Below are positions 30,080-39,985 of a DNA stretch of 50,723 nucleotides, piece by piece (the first letter of the stretch is position 1; every line of letters starts with the position of its first letter). The notes under the pieces were generated by a model. The model had not been told where the DNA came from, searched no databases, and saw nothing but the letters and a program-made list of their open reading frames with translations. The stretch covers positions 52,501 through 103,223 of the forward strand of contig CAUYUJ010019910.1 in the NCBI GenBank assembly GCA_963575745.1, written 5' to 3'. Source of the stretch: Prorocentrum cordatum. Taxonomy: Eukaryota; Sar; Dinophyceae; Prorocentrales; Prorocentraceae. Both the position numbers and the translations under genes were made by a program.

Positions 30080-30850
30080 GTGGTGGTGACGGCGAACAAC
30101 TTCAGGACACGCTTCCAGCAGGACCCATGTCTTAATCCATGCCGAGCGAGGCTAGAGCAGATGGGGTCGGAGTTTCGCTACATCGCGGCGTGATCGGGAG
30201 TTCGATCTTCTCCCTCTCGAAGTCGGGTTTGTCAGAAGTGGCCCTGGCACAAGGTGGCCCCAGCTTTCGCAGGGAGGCGCGCGTGGCCTCCGAGAGCACC
30301 CTCCACGAGGCCCAGAAGTCTCCCGAGGGCTCTAAGGGCCAAGCTCGCTTCCCAGCAGCACCCGATGATGCCTGGGCCTGGGCCGCCATCTTCATTTCTG
30401 AGGCGGCGTCGGCGCCGAGAGGCCCCGCGCGCGTCTTCTTGGCGGCGCGCCCAGGGGGAGGGCCGAGGGGGCGGACCTTCCTGGGAGGCACAGGCGGGGC
30501 TTTGGCCCTCTGAGGAGCTTTCTGCAGCATCGCTGAGGCTCCTCGGAAGGCCAGAGGGCTCCTGAGAAGCCCCGCCGCCTTTGAGAAGGCCTGCCCCCTC
30601 TATAATCTCCCCAGGGCGCGCCGCCCAGCGATTTGGTCTTGGTTTTCGGCCCACTGCTCGGGCCTCCCGCGGCCGTTTGGGACGATCCGGGCAACCCCCG
30701 GGACCGCTCTCTGCGAGGCGCAGCGGCTGGAAGGCGAGGCTGGAGAACCTCGGGGAACCGACGAGAACGTCAGGAAGCGTCGACCTCGCCCCCTCTGAAG
30801 GTGCCCAGGAGGACACCACCAAATCGACACCACTCCAAGGATTCTGCGTA
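30080..30850. other. Ambiguous GC-rich region, no gene supported
   Basis: At 30190-30510 both strands are open with fair third-position GC (plus: REARVASESTLHEAQKS; minus: FWASWRVLSEATRASLRKLG). The DNA also resembles the degenerate GGCCTC/GAGGCC repeat class, so neither strand is called. A solo arm of the GATCGCGCCGCATC family lies at 30155. Confidence 0.4.
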
Positions 30851-31415
30851 TTTGCGTTGACTCCAAATAGATAGGAGGACAGGAGGAGGACGAGAGGAGG
30901 ATGAGGGGAGGACGAAAGGAGGACGGGAGCAGGACGGGAGGAGCAAAATCAAGGAAGCGCAAGCAAGGAAGCGGAAGCAAGCAAGCGGAAGCAAACAAGC
31001 GCAAGCGAGTAATCACAAGCAAGCAAGAGCCAGCGATCAAGTGCAAGCAAGCAAGGGCAAGCAAGAGCAAACAAGCGAGAGCAAGCACGCAAGAGCAAGC
31101 AAGCAAGTGCAAGTGAGTGTGCAAGAGCAAGCACGCAAGAGCAAGCAAGCAAGCAAGCAACCAAGTGCAAACAAGCAAGAGCAAGCAAGCATAGGAATCC
31201 AAACAATTCATAGGAATCCATAGGAATCCAAAGGACTCGCCATTGGAAATAGCTGGGGGGTGCCATCGGAAATAAGGGCGGGTGCCATTGGCAAAAGGGG
31301 GGAGAGCGAGGGGGGTGCCATTAGAAATAAGGGGGGGTGCTATTGGAAAAAGGCGGGGGTGCTAAAGACCAGTTGCTCATTTCTGAGCTAGGACTCCTAC
31401 AGGGCAAGCCTATTT
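30851..31415 (+). repeat. Inverted repeat pair, left copy: GGAGGAC / (CAAG)n / ATTGGAAATAAGG
   Basis: It starts at TCCAAATAGATAGGAGGACA, continues as GGAGGACGAGAGG, then about 230 bases of degenerate AAGCAAGCAAGAGC, then several CCATTGGAAATAAGGGGGG-like units, and ends GAGCTAGGACTCCTACAGGG. The reverse complement of the same series, somewhat shortened, is at 34452-34862. Confidence 0.85.
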
Positions 31416-31544
31416 CGAGAATTCCCAGTAGTTTCTCCAGACCTTCACGGACAAATCCGCGTTTTTGTTGTCTTTGGGCGCGCCGTCGGCGCCGTAGGGC
31501 CCCGTCGGCGCCGTGGCGCCCCGCGCGCCGGGCCGTGCCGCGCC

Positions 31545-32090
31545 GTGCCCGAGCCCTTGCCTGGCCGGGCTTGCCCGAGCCCAGGGCGCGGGGGTCCCGC
31601 GCGGCGGCAGGAGCACGGCGTGAAGGTTGCCTACGAGACGACCGTGGCCCCGAAGGGGGGGGGGCAGCAGGAGGAGAAGGAGAAGGAGGAGGAGGAGGAG
31701 GAGGAGGAGGAGGAGGAGGAGGAGGAGGAGGAGGAGGAGGAGGAGGAGGAGGAGGAGGAGGAGGAGGAGGAGGAGGAGGAGGAGGAGGAGGCGCGCCACC
31801 GAGGGGGAATCAGTCGGAACTACCTCCGCTCGCTGCTCCGGGGGGCCTCCAGACCTCCCCACAGGGCATCCAGCAAGCAGGCGAGCGCGCCGCTGCACGC
31901 GGCCGCGGCCGAGGCCAGCCTCAGCCTGCCAGGTCTGCTTGGCGACCCGAGGAGCGGGACCACACCGAGCGCGGACACCCCGAGGGGCGGGGCCACACCA
32001 GCCATACCCATCGTGAAGCCTGGTTCTCCGAAGAGCGGGGCCACCCCTGGCGCTGGCACTCCGATTTTCGGGGTCATGCACCAGCCATGA
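31545..32090 (+). CDS. Exon with poly-Glu tract and Gly/Thr/Pro repeats, unknown
   Basis: No ATG opens it, so it is taken as an exon with an unknown border. A short start (HGVKVAYETTVAPKGGG) leads into poly-Glu from a (GGA)n run (31680-31792). Convincing sequence with G/C-ending codons then follows: ISRNYLRSLLRGASRPPHRA, AAAEASLSLPGLLGDPRSGT, and a tail of imperfect SGATP/GTTP repeats ending at a stop 32088-32090. The tail repeats show in the DNA as roughly 24-base units (AAGAGCGGGGCCAC). Poly-Glu plus disordered tail suggests an intrinsically disordered protein. Not recognised. Confidence 0.45.
   Translation: MPEPLPGRACPSPGRGGPARRQEHGVKVAYETTVAPKGGGQQEEKEKEEEEEEEEEEEEEEEEEEEEEEEEEEEEEEEEEEEARHRGGISRNYLRSLLRGASRPPHRASSKQASAPLHAAAAEASLSLPGLLGDPRSGTTPSADTPRGGATPAIPIVKPGSPKSGATPGAGTPIFGVMHQP
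31662..31792. repeat. (GGA)n microsatellite
   Basis: A poly-G start, then about 38 GGA/AGA triplets inside the open frame. Confidence 0.95.
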
Positions 32091-32099
32091 TCAGCAGCG

Positions 32100-32479
32100 A
32101 GCCTGGTGCCCCGAAGAGTAGGGCCGCACCAGGCGACGAGGGCGAGGAGAGGGAGGGGCGCGCGAGGGAGCAGGGGGGAGGGAGCGAACAGTTCTGGGGC
32201 GTGCAGTGGTTTTTCCAGGCCGGCCTCGGGCCGGGGGCCCGGGCAGCCTGCGGGCTCGCGGCCCGGCTCCCGCGGAGGAGCACACGTCAACGATGCTGCA
32301 GCGCGGCCTCCCGTCCCGATCTTCTCCCGCCCACGTCTCTGCGAGCCTGCCGTGTTATTGCAAGCGACGAGCGCAAACGAGCGAGCGCCCCGTGGGCCTG
32401 CCCCTCGTGCGAAAGCCCCTCTTTGAAGCACGCCGGCCTTGCATCTTTCCAGCGACTTGGAGCAGGGTGAGAAAGTGCG
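32100..32479 (+). other. Open frames of uncertain coding value
   Basis: The frame ending at 32470 and that ending at 32589 both have protein-like stretches (FWGVQWFFQAGLG; HVSASLPCYCKRRAQTS). Neither has a clear border. They may be further exons or decayed sequence belonging with 31545-32090. Confidence 0.25.
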
Positions 32480-33254
32480 GGATCATGAAGTTCAACGGGG
32501 CGTTTGGCGAGAGCTCCCGTTTGTACAGGAGCCGCCCCCCACATTTGTGTGACTGTTGCAGAAGGTTGCGGTACCGGCCATTTAACTGAAATGTGGACGT
32601 CGCAAGTAAGAGCCCCGTTTTGAGCAGGAGCCGCCCTCAACCCGTTCAGCTGTTAGTTTCTGTTCTTGCTTGAAATTTGCTGGTCGTTGAATTCGTGAAA
32701 GTCTGAAATAATAGCCCTATCTCGGGAATGTGTTGTCCTCCTCAACCCTTGTGACATGTGCACGTTTTGGGGCAGGGTGCGCGTAGCGCTAAGGCGAGAC
32801 CTCCGTTTTGAAAACGAGGTGCCCTCCATCCATGCAGATGCTGCGACATTTTAAGACGGGTATGCGCGGTGCTACTGCTAGAGCCCCATTTTGAAGAGGT
32901 GCCGCCTTCCATCCTTTTAGCTGCTGGAAGCTTCTAAGCTGAATACGCGTGGCGCTAAGGCGAGCGCTCCATTTTGGAAGGTACCGCCCTCCATCCGTGT
33001 AAATGCTGCAGGCTTAAAAGACGGCTCTACGCGGCGCTCAGGCGAGAGCCCCATTTTGAAGAAGGTTCTACTCTCCATCTTTGAAACTGCTGCAATTTTT
33101 GAAGACGGGTGTGCGCGGCACCGAGGCGAAGGCCACAATCTGAAAAATGATACCTCCCTCCATCTTTGGATCAGTCGATTCTTGCCAGCATCACGATCAC
33201 ACATTGTGCGGACGTCTCAGGCGAAACGCCTGGCCCGCCCTACCGACACGTCTA
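32480..33254 (-). repeat. 83-bp tandem array, copy E, with conserved end
   Basis: About eight diverged units (GAGAGCCCCATTTTGAAGA, GCCCTCCATCCGTGTAAATG and GGCGCTAAGGCGAG blocks), ending in the conserved end GTCTCAGGCGAAACGCC then TGGCCCGCCCTACCGACACG at 33216-33254. Same orientation as copy B. It follows coding DNA directly and is followed by a short TATA-rich stretch and a GAT array. Confidence 0.8.
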
Positions 33255-33419
33255 GTGGCGCGGCAGAGGGGTGTTGTATAAATGTATACATATACACGGT
33301 GTTTATCTTTCAACACATGTATTGTATATATGAAAAGGGGAGAAGGGTGGTGGGGGAGGTGAGGAGGGTAAGGAGAAGGATGACGAGACAGATGAGGACA
33401 TGCAGGACGAGGAGGTGGA

Positions 33420-34328
33420 AGAGGAGTACCACTATGAGGATGATGATGCTGATGATGGTGATGATGATGATCATCATGATGATGATCATGATGAGGATGA
33501 GGAGGAGGGATAAGGAGGAGAAGGAGGAGGGACACGGGAGGGAGGTGTATCAATGTCAGAGGAGGGTGACATATGAGCGAGGAGGGAGGGAGGGAGGGAG
33601 GACGGGTCGACGGAGGATGATGATGCTGAGCATGATGATGATGGGGATGATGATTATGATAATGGCGATGATGCTGATGATGATGCTGATGAACTTGTTG
33701 TAGGTGTTTGTGATAACGACGATGATGCCGACGATGATGACGATGATGACGACGATGATGACAATGACGATTATAATGGTGATGAGGATGCTGATCATGA
33801 TGATGATAACCATGATGATCATCATGATGATACTGATGATGATGGTGATGGTGATAGTGATGATGCTGGTGATGATGCTGATAGTGATGCTGCTGATAAT
33901 GAGGCTGCTGCTGATGATGCTGTTGATGGTGATGGTGATGATGCTGCTGCTGATGCTGATGCTGATGAAGCAGATGCCCATCAGATTGATGATAACGATG
34001 ATGGCGGCGATGATGCTGATGCTGCTGCTGATGCCGCTGCTGGTGATGATGCTGATGATGATAACGACGATGATGATACTGATGATTATGATTATGATTT
34101 TGATGATGATGCTGATGATGATGGTGATGGTGGTGATGATGACTGTGGTGATGACGATGACACTGTTGATGCTGATGATGATGATGAGGACGACGGCGGC
34201 AATGCTTCTGATGAGGATGATGCTGATGACGATGATGCTGATGATGCTGGTGATGTTAATGTTGGAAACGACCTCGATGACGGCGACAACGTCGGCGATG
34301 TTGATGCTGATGATGATGATGATGATGC

Positions 34329-34378
<50 letters not shown>

Positions 34379-34455
34379 GTGATGATGATGGTGATGATGT
34401 TGCTCATGGTGATGACGATGATGAGGATGCTGATGATGATGATGGTTCTCCAGAT
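33420..34455. repeat. Degenerate (GAT)n array
   Basis: About 1 kb of GAT/GCT/GGT/GAC/CAT triplets, with one interruption (33500-33610) of GGAGG-rich DNA. Open Asp, Met and (minus) Ile frames reflect the triplet. Confidence 0.9.
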
Positions 34456-34862
34456 AGGCTTGCCCTTTAGGAGTCCTAGCTCATCTCAAGTAATTTGTCT
34501 TTAGCCCCCCCCCCTTTTTCCAATGCCCCCCCTCCTTATTTCCAATGCCCCCCCCTCCCCCCTCTTTTTCCAATGGCACCTCCCCTTATTTCCAATGACA
34601 CCCCTTGCTTGCCCTTGCTTGCTTGCACTTGATCGCTTGCCCTTGCTTGCTCTTGCTTGCTCATGCTTGCCCTTGCTTGCCTGCACTTGATCGCTGGCTC
34701 TTGCTTGCTTGTTATTGCTCTCTTGCGCTTGCTTGCTTCCGCTTGCTTGATTTTGCTCCTCCCGTCCTCCTCCCGTCCTGCTCCCCTCCTCCTTTCGTCC
34801 TCCTCCCATCCTCCTCTCGTCCTCCTCCTGTCCTCCTATCTATTTGGATTCAACGCTGGCTG
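34452..34862 (-). repeat. Inverted repeat pair, right copy
   Basis: Reverse complement of 30851-31415: it starts CCCTTTAGGAGTCCTAGCTC, then TTATTTCCAATG units, then TTGCTTGC-rich DNA and CGTCCTCCT, and ends CTATCTATTTGGATTCAACG. Confidence 0.85.
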
Positions 34863-35019
34863 ATATTGTTGTTGATGATGAGGATGCGGATGATGCGAAT
34901 GATGCTGCTGATGAGGAGGATGACACTGTCGCTTCTGCTGTTGCTGCTGATGATCATGACGATGTTGATGACGACGACGACGACGACTTCGACAGCGAGC
35001 GCGCTGATGATGCTGGCGG

Positions 35020-35060
<41 letters not shown>

Positions 35061-35170
35061 CTGAGGATGATGATGATGCTGATGGTGGTGGTGATGATGC
35101 TGATGATGATGACGATGCTGATGATGATGATGCTGGTACTGATGACACTGATGGTGATGGTGGTTGAGGT
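34863..35170. repeat. (GAT)n-type array, Asp-rich frame
   Basis: Degenerate GAT triplets. One frame from 34844 gives 107 residues, mostly Asp and Ala, to a stop at 35167. As elsewhere, the openness is expected from the triplet. Confidence 0.8.
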
Positions 35171-35454
35171 GGTGGTGATGAGGCTTGTGAAGGAGAGTGG
35201 ACGGAGGGAGGAAGGAAGGGAGGAGGTGGAGGCAACATGAGAGGAGATCAGGAGGATGAGCAGAAAGGAAAAGACGAGGAGGGAACATATGAGGATGTGG
35301 AGTCCAACACCTCCTTTTGTTCGGAAGAGAGGGGGCACATTCTCTAAGACTTGGGGGAAGGAGGTTGGGGTGCAGAGGGCCCGCTCTCGAGTCTTCTGGG
35401 CCAGGTGCCTGCCTGGAACCTGATGGACAAGGTGGTGTTGCGCTGGTGCCCTCC

Positions 35455-35597
35455 TCCTGCTCCATCCTTTCTTCTCCTCCTCCTCTTTCTTATCCATCCC
35501 CTCGTCCTCGTTCTCCTCCTCTTTCTCATCCATCCCGCCCTCCCTCCTCCCTCCGCCTCCCTCCTCCCTCCTCCTCCCTCCCTCCCTCCTACTAACT
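35455..35597. repeat. (CTC)n pyrimidine tract
   Basis: Imperfect CTC/CCT triplets ending CTCCTACTAACTTTCTTCAA. Confidence 0.85.
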
Positions 35598-35654
35598 TTC
35601 TTCAAGAGGCTTACGCCATTCCGCCGACCCCCAGACGACGTGCCCCTTGTCTTC

Positions 35655-35688
35655 CATGACAGGTGGCAGAAAGAAACGGCCTCCCATG
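35655..35688 (+). repeat. Direct repeat flanking the LINE region, left copy
   Basis: CCATGACAGGTGGCAGAAAG then AAACGGCCTCCCATG, repeated with three differences at 40800-40834. The pair lies outside both CA arrays that bracket the retroelement. Confidence 0.8.
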
Positions 35689-35836
35689 CACGCGCTCAAT
35701 TTAGAGATGCCGGCTCCATGGTCTGCCCTGGTGGCCACGTGGCCCACGGGCCCACCACGGTCAAGAACATGTAGGCGGAGCGGATCGAGGAGCGGGGCTA
35801 AACCTAGGCGCAATTCGTCTCGGGCGCCGCTCGCTC

Positions 35837-36157
35837 GAACACACACACCCACCCCCACACCCACACGCACACGCACACGCACACTCGCACGCACGCGCGC
35901 ACGCACACAGACACACACACACAGACACACACACACAGACACACACACACAGACACACACAGACACACACACAGACACACACACACAGACACACACAGAC
36001 ACACACAGACACACACACAGACACACACAGACATACACAGACACACACAGACACACAGACAAACACACAGACACACACAGACACACACACACAGACACAC
36101 ACACACACAGACACACACAGACGCACACAGACACACACAGACACACACAGACACACA
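35837..36157. repeat. (CACACAGA)n array, left of LINE
   Basis: About 320 bases of CACA with regular CAGACA interruptions, ending CACACACA immediately before the DinoSL. Confidence 0.95.
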
Positions 36158-36179
36158 TCCGTAGCCATTTTGGCTCAAG
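36158..36179 (+). other. DinoSL (dinoflagellate spliced-leader) sequence
   Basis: T followed by CCGTAGCCATTTTGGCTC and AAG, 22 bases identical to the dinoflagellate spliced leader as I know it (first base A, G or U). In dinoflagellates this leader is trans-spliced onto nuclear mRNAs. Its presence in genomic DNA, joined to a LINE 5' UTR and abutting a CA repeat on the other side, means a spliced mRNA was copied back into DNA. Confidence 0.93.
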
Positions 36180-36340
36180 GCCATTGAGCACCCGACGACC
36201 GCGAGTCGTCCGCGGCGCTCTGAGCGCGAGGGGCTCCGCGCTTTGGGCCAGCTCTCGTGTGCGAGTTCTCTGGGCCTCGGGTCTCAGCCGAGAGGCCGCA
36301 GTTTTGGGCCGCGAGGCCATTCGTCAGATCCTGCCTTGCC

Positions 36341-37549
36341 ATGGTGGCGCACGGACAGCCAGCTGGAGGCCGCTCTCGGGACGACGTCGCGGTCGGCGGC
36401 AAGGCCAAGAGCCAGTGGAGCTACTGGGTCTGCTCCAGCCGTCTCTGCAGGGAGTGGAACTGGTGCTCGCTCTGGCAGTGCCGCAGCTGCGGCCGAGTGG
36501 CCCCGCCGTGGGTCAAGGCAGCCCAGCCGCCCGCGGCCGCCGCTGGCCTGGAGCAGTCTGCCGCTGACGCCGAGGGCTTCGTCGTCCAGCCCCGTGGGAG
36601 GAAAGCGAGGCGCCAGGCCAAGCGCGCTGCTGCCCGCGCAGCCAGCGCGGGGGCCGCCAGCCTGGCAGGCGCCAGCGAGGCCAGCAGCATGCAGCTGTCG
36701 GCCGTTGAGCGGCACCGCCAGGAGGTCAAGCGCATCGAGGACTTCCTTGCGGCCCCTGGCGAGTCCATCGATGATGCGTGCCTGCAGTCGCTGCGAACGG
36801 CCCTCGACCGTGAGCGTCGCAGACTCGCGGCAGCGGAGGCGGCGCAGGCTGATCGCAGGAAGGCCGACACCCCCCTGCCCAAGGCGCTCCACGGCGCTGG
36901 CAACGCCCTGGATAAGATGGTCAGGCAGGGGCGGGCCAAGGAGCAGGCGCTGCTCAAGGCGGAGGAGGCCCACGCGGCGGCCATCACCGAGCGTGAGGAG
37001 GCAGTCGCTCGGGAGGCCGCGTGCGCAGGGGCCGTCGAGGAGTGCCGAGCTGCCCTCGAGGCTCACCGCGAGGAGCAGAAGGCCGCTGAGGCCAGACAGG
37101 CCCAGGAGGTTGGGGCAGCCTTCGCTGGCACGGACCTGCTCGGGCTGGTCTTCGGCCTCATTCAGCAGGTTGAGGCCTTGCCGCAGGGGTTCGCCGCGGG
37201 CAACGGGGAGGCCGCCTTCGCCGAGGTCGCCAGGCAGATCGCTGCGGTCCGCAAGCAGGCACCCCCTGAGCCCAAGGGCCGCTCATCCTGGGCCGACACT
37301 CCCGTCGACGTCTCCGACGAAGACCTCGATGGAGACGATGAGGAGCGGACCCGAGCGTCGTCGGTCCCGTCCGTGCAGGATGCCGCCGAGCGTGGACAGG
37401 CAGCGCGGCGAGGAGCGGCGCGCGGCGCATGGCCCGCAGCCCAGCCGCTGGCTAGGAGCCTTGCCAACGCTGGAGCGGCCCTCCTCGACGACCAGCCGCT
37501 GGCCACGGCGGCTGCTGGCCCTGCTGCTGGCAGCCGCAGGTGTCCTTGA
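36341..37549 (+). CDS. LINE ORF1: RanBP2-type zinc finger and coiled coil
   Basis: 402 residues from ATG 36341, the first in-frame ATG in good context after the leader. Residues 29-50 fit the RanBP2-type finger exactly: W29-x-C31-x4-C36-x3-N40-x6-C47-x2-C50, within WVCSSRLCREWNWC. Such fingers bind RNA or protein. A basic stretch (RGRKARRQAKRAAARAA) follows at about 85-105. A long Ala/Glu/Arg coiled coil spans about 125-290 (ALDRERRRLAAAEAAQADRR) and an acidic patch lies near 325-345 (VDVSDEDLDGDDEE). Size, place and composition suit an RNA-binding ORF1 protein of a non-LTR element. The frame is intact. It ends in one frame while ORF2 continues in the next, so ORF2 may be made by re-initiation or a +1 shift. 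Confidence 0.75.
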   Translation: MVAHGQPAGGRSRDDVAVGGKAKSQWSYWVCSSRLCREWNWCSLWQCRSCGRVAPPWVKAAQPPAAAAGLEQSAADAEGFVVQPRGRKARRQAKRAAARAASAGAASLAGASEASSMQLSAVERHRQEVKRIEDFLAAPGESIDDACLQSLRTALDRERRRLAAAEAAQADRRKADTPLPKALHGAGNALDKMVRQGRAKEQALLKAEEAHAAAITEREEAVAREAACAGAVEECRAALEAHREEQKAAEARQAQEVGAAFAGTDLLGLVFGLIQQVEALPQGFAAGNGEAAFAEVARQIAAVRKQAPPEPKGRSSWADTPVDVSDEDLDGDDEERTRASSVPSVQDAAERGQAARRGAARGAWPAAQPLARSLANAGAALLDDQPLATAAAGPAAGSRRCP

Positions 37550-37781
37550 CGTCGCTGCGGCAGGCCCGTGTGCTGATAGCAGCAGGAGGGTTAGGCGGCG
37601 CCCGAGCGGGCCACCTACGAGGTCGGCACCAGGCTATGGGGGAGCGTTGAGGGCCGCCGACGGGCGGGTGGCCGATGCCCCTCACCCCCCCGCGCTCCCC
37701 GTCGAGGCCGCCGGCGAGCGGGTGGCCGAGTCCCTCGACGGGTTTAGCGAAGCCGAGGTGCCGAGCGGCCAGAGAGCGAGG

Positions 37782-39761
37782 ATGACGGCGCAGGAGGCCT
37801 GCCTTGGCAAGGCTCGCTTCGGGCCTCCGCCCGCACCAGGGTTGGGCCCTGGCAGTCCGTGCCCACTGCTGGCTGGCCTGGAGGTCCTGGGCCGCAATGG
37901 AAACGTCTGGAACAGGAGCGTCGAGGTCATCGAGGCCTTCTTCCACGCCCACCAGTACTGGCCGCAGCTGGTCCTCCTGCGGGAGACGAGGCTGGCCCAG
38001 GAGCGCATGCCTGGGGCCAGGACGACGGCGCGCCGTCTCGGACACACCGCCTTCCTTCACGAGGCGGTGGCCACGGAGCAGTCTGGCCCGAACGCCACGT
38101 CGGGCGGCGTCACGTTCCAGGTTAGGGTGGGGCTCCAGGCCGAGGAGCTGGGCTGGCCGGCTGCGGTCTGCGGGCAGGTGCGGGGGCCTTCGGAGGCGTC
38201 TTGCTGTGCCCAGGGCCTGGGGCGCGTCTTCGACTGGTTCTTCACGTCGTCGGACCTGGCCACCTGCGCGGCGTCCTGCACGTCCACGCTCAGTGACTTC
38301 GGGCTGCACCCGCATTCCCTTGTGCCGCTGCGCCTCCAGGACGTCAGGTGCGTCGCCCTGGTCGAGGTGCCCTCCCGTCCCGCGCGGTTTCCTGAGGTGG
38401 AGGTCAAGGGTCTGCGGCCCCGCGAGGACGCCCTGGTCCAGGCCTTCACTGTCGGCAAGCGCGGGAAGGAGGCGCAGAAGGTGGTAACTTGGTCATGGGC
38501 TCAGGGTTCGCGCCCGATCTGTCTCTCCGCTGCCTTCGGCGTGTGGATCGAGGCGGCGGAGGGCACTCTCACGGGCATCCTCGAGATCGCGCCAGGCGAC
38601 CTGCCGCGCTACCTAGGGCGTGCGGCACGGCCCAAGTTCACGCGCATGCCCTTCAGCGCGCTGGTGCAGCGGGATGCCAGGTTGAAGTGCAGCATGCTGA
38701 CCCACTGCCTGAGGAGCTGCCTTGCCGTCGCCCTCCAGAGGATTCGGGCGGAGCAGGCCAGCAGGTGGCACCCGAACCACTCTTGGAGGTACGTGCAGGA
38801 GGAGGAGGAGGCGAGGGCGAAGCTCCTAGACGAGGCGACCCAGGATGCGACTGGCCTTTGGGGCGAGGCCCTCCCTGGAGCCTCCGACGAGAAGTGGGGC
38901 GACCTCGCCTTCCACGCGGGGGTGATGGGCTGCCCCGCGGCGATCGCCAAGTTGCAGTCGTGGCTCCTGGTGTCCCAGAGGCGCGATGCCGCCGAGGGCG
39001 CGGCAGCTTGGCGCAGCTGGGCCCAGACGGCTGTGGAGAAAGGAGGCCGCCTGGCCCACCGCTTCTCCCAGGCGGCTCCCACGCCTGTGGTCAGGGTCGC
39101 CGACGCTGGGGGGCCGCTCATCGGCATGGACGCCGTGGGCCAGCTCACGCCCACGTTGCAGCGGCTCTGGCTCCAGGAGGGCTTCTCCCGCGGGGTCGGA
39201 GCCCACAGGTGGGATGTTGGCTCATGGACGCTGCCGCCCATCACCCTGGAGGACCTGCAGCAGGCGTGCAGGCGCTACGGCCCGTCTGTGGGGTTGGGCT
39301 GCGACAACTTGCACCCTCGCCAGCTCCTCCTGCTGCCAGAGGCGCAGCAGCTTCGCTTGATTGACATCCTGTTGGCTTTCGAGGACGAGCCTTCTTCGTT
39401 CAGGGGACAGGTGACGTTCATGGTTTTCATTCCCAAAGCCGACGGAGGGGCGCGGCCCATCGCGCTGCTCCCGCTGGCCCTGCGGCTGTGGCCGTTGAGG
39501 CAGCCGTGCTGTGCCCGATGGGAGTCAGACCACAGCTTCCCCTTCTTCTGGGGCTGTGATGGACGTGGCTCGGAGTGCAGCCTGATGCACCAGCGGGAGT
39601 CGCGGGCAGCGCCTAGGTGGCTTGTGCTGCTGAGGGCGGCGCAGGCGATGCGGCCGCCTCATCGGCCGAGGGGCCCGCGGCGGCTGGTGGCACCGCGGCC
39701 GGAGCGGGATCGCGGAAGGCCTCGCTGGAGGCGTGCGGCCGCGACGAGGAGAGCCTGCTGA
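37782..39761 (+). pseudogene. LINE ORF2: AP-type endonuclease and truncated reverse transcriptase
   Basis: The frame is open far upstream, but that part is the shadow of ORF1. ATG 37782 is the first ATG just before recognisable homology. The endonuclease-like part spans about 37860-38345: GNVWNRSVEVIEAFF, LVLLRETRL (candidate catalytic Glu), ATSGGVTF, FDWFFTSSDL and HPHSLVPLRL (the final His of endonuclease/exonuclease/phosphatase enzymes). A helical linker follows (about 38640-39120). The reverse-transcriptase fingers start at about 39285: GCDNLHPRQLLLLP, ILLAFEDEPSSFRGQ, FIPKADGGARPIALLPLALR (typical PK..GG.RPI) and FPFFWGCDGRGSE. After about 39610 similarity ends and the frame is Arg-rich to the stop. 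The palm motifs, including the Asp-Asp box, are missing. Confidence 0.7.
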
Positions 39762-39985
39762 GCAGGGCGGAGGAGGCCGCCGAGGCCGACTCGAGCGCCA
39801 GGGCAATTTGGGCCCCTTGTAGCCGCGGGCCTCTGCGTGTGGGCGTGGAGGTTCCCGCGCCTCGCCTGCCCCGCCGTGCCGCTTGGGGTGTGCTAGCGTG
39901 TTTGGGGTTCGCCCGTCGCGTATCTGCACAGTTGTATATATTCCAGCGCTTCGCGCTGATGCCCCTTGACGGGGGCTCGAGCTGA
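39617..39985 (+). pseudogene. Likely 3' coding remnant of the LINE
   Basis: After the truncated RT the coding signal moves to the frame phased with 39617 (SRKASLEACGRDEESLLSRA, RRVSAQLYIFQRFALMPLDG), stopping at 39983-39985. G/C-ending codons continue. This suggests that a piece of ORF2 was lost, together with a frame change, and that this is the C-terminal end joined to it. No finger or other motif is visible. Alternatively it is unrelated sequence. Confidence 0.35.

Noticed and set aside
33685-34470. Long Asp-rich frame across the GAT array that stays open despite decay
   Set aside because: GAT cannot become a stop by one change, so the frame stays open by chance. Wobble changes (GAT/GAC) are no more frequent than other substitutions by eye.
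35592-36320. Cys/Val-rich frames over the CA arrays (also 40108-41003)
   Set aside because: Direct translation of CA/TG dinucleotide repeats.
36243-37550. First third of the 1172-residue frame over the LINE as part of ORF2
   Set aside because: It is the shifted shadow of ORF1, whose own frame has the zinc finger and coiled coil.
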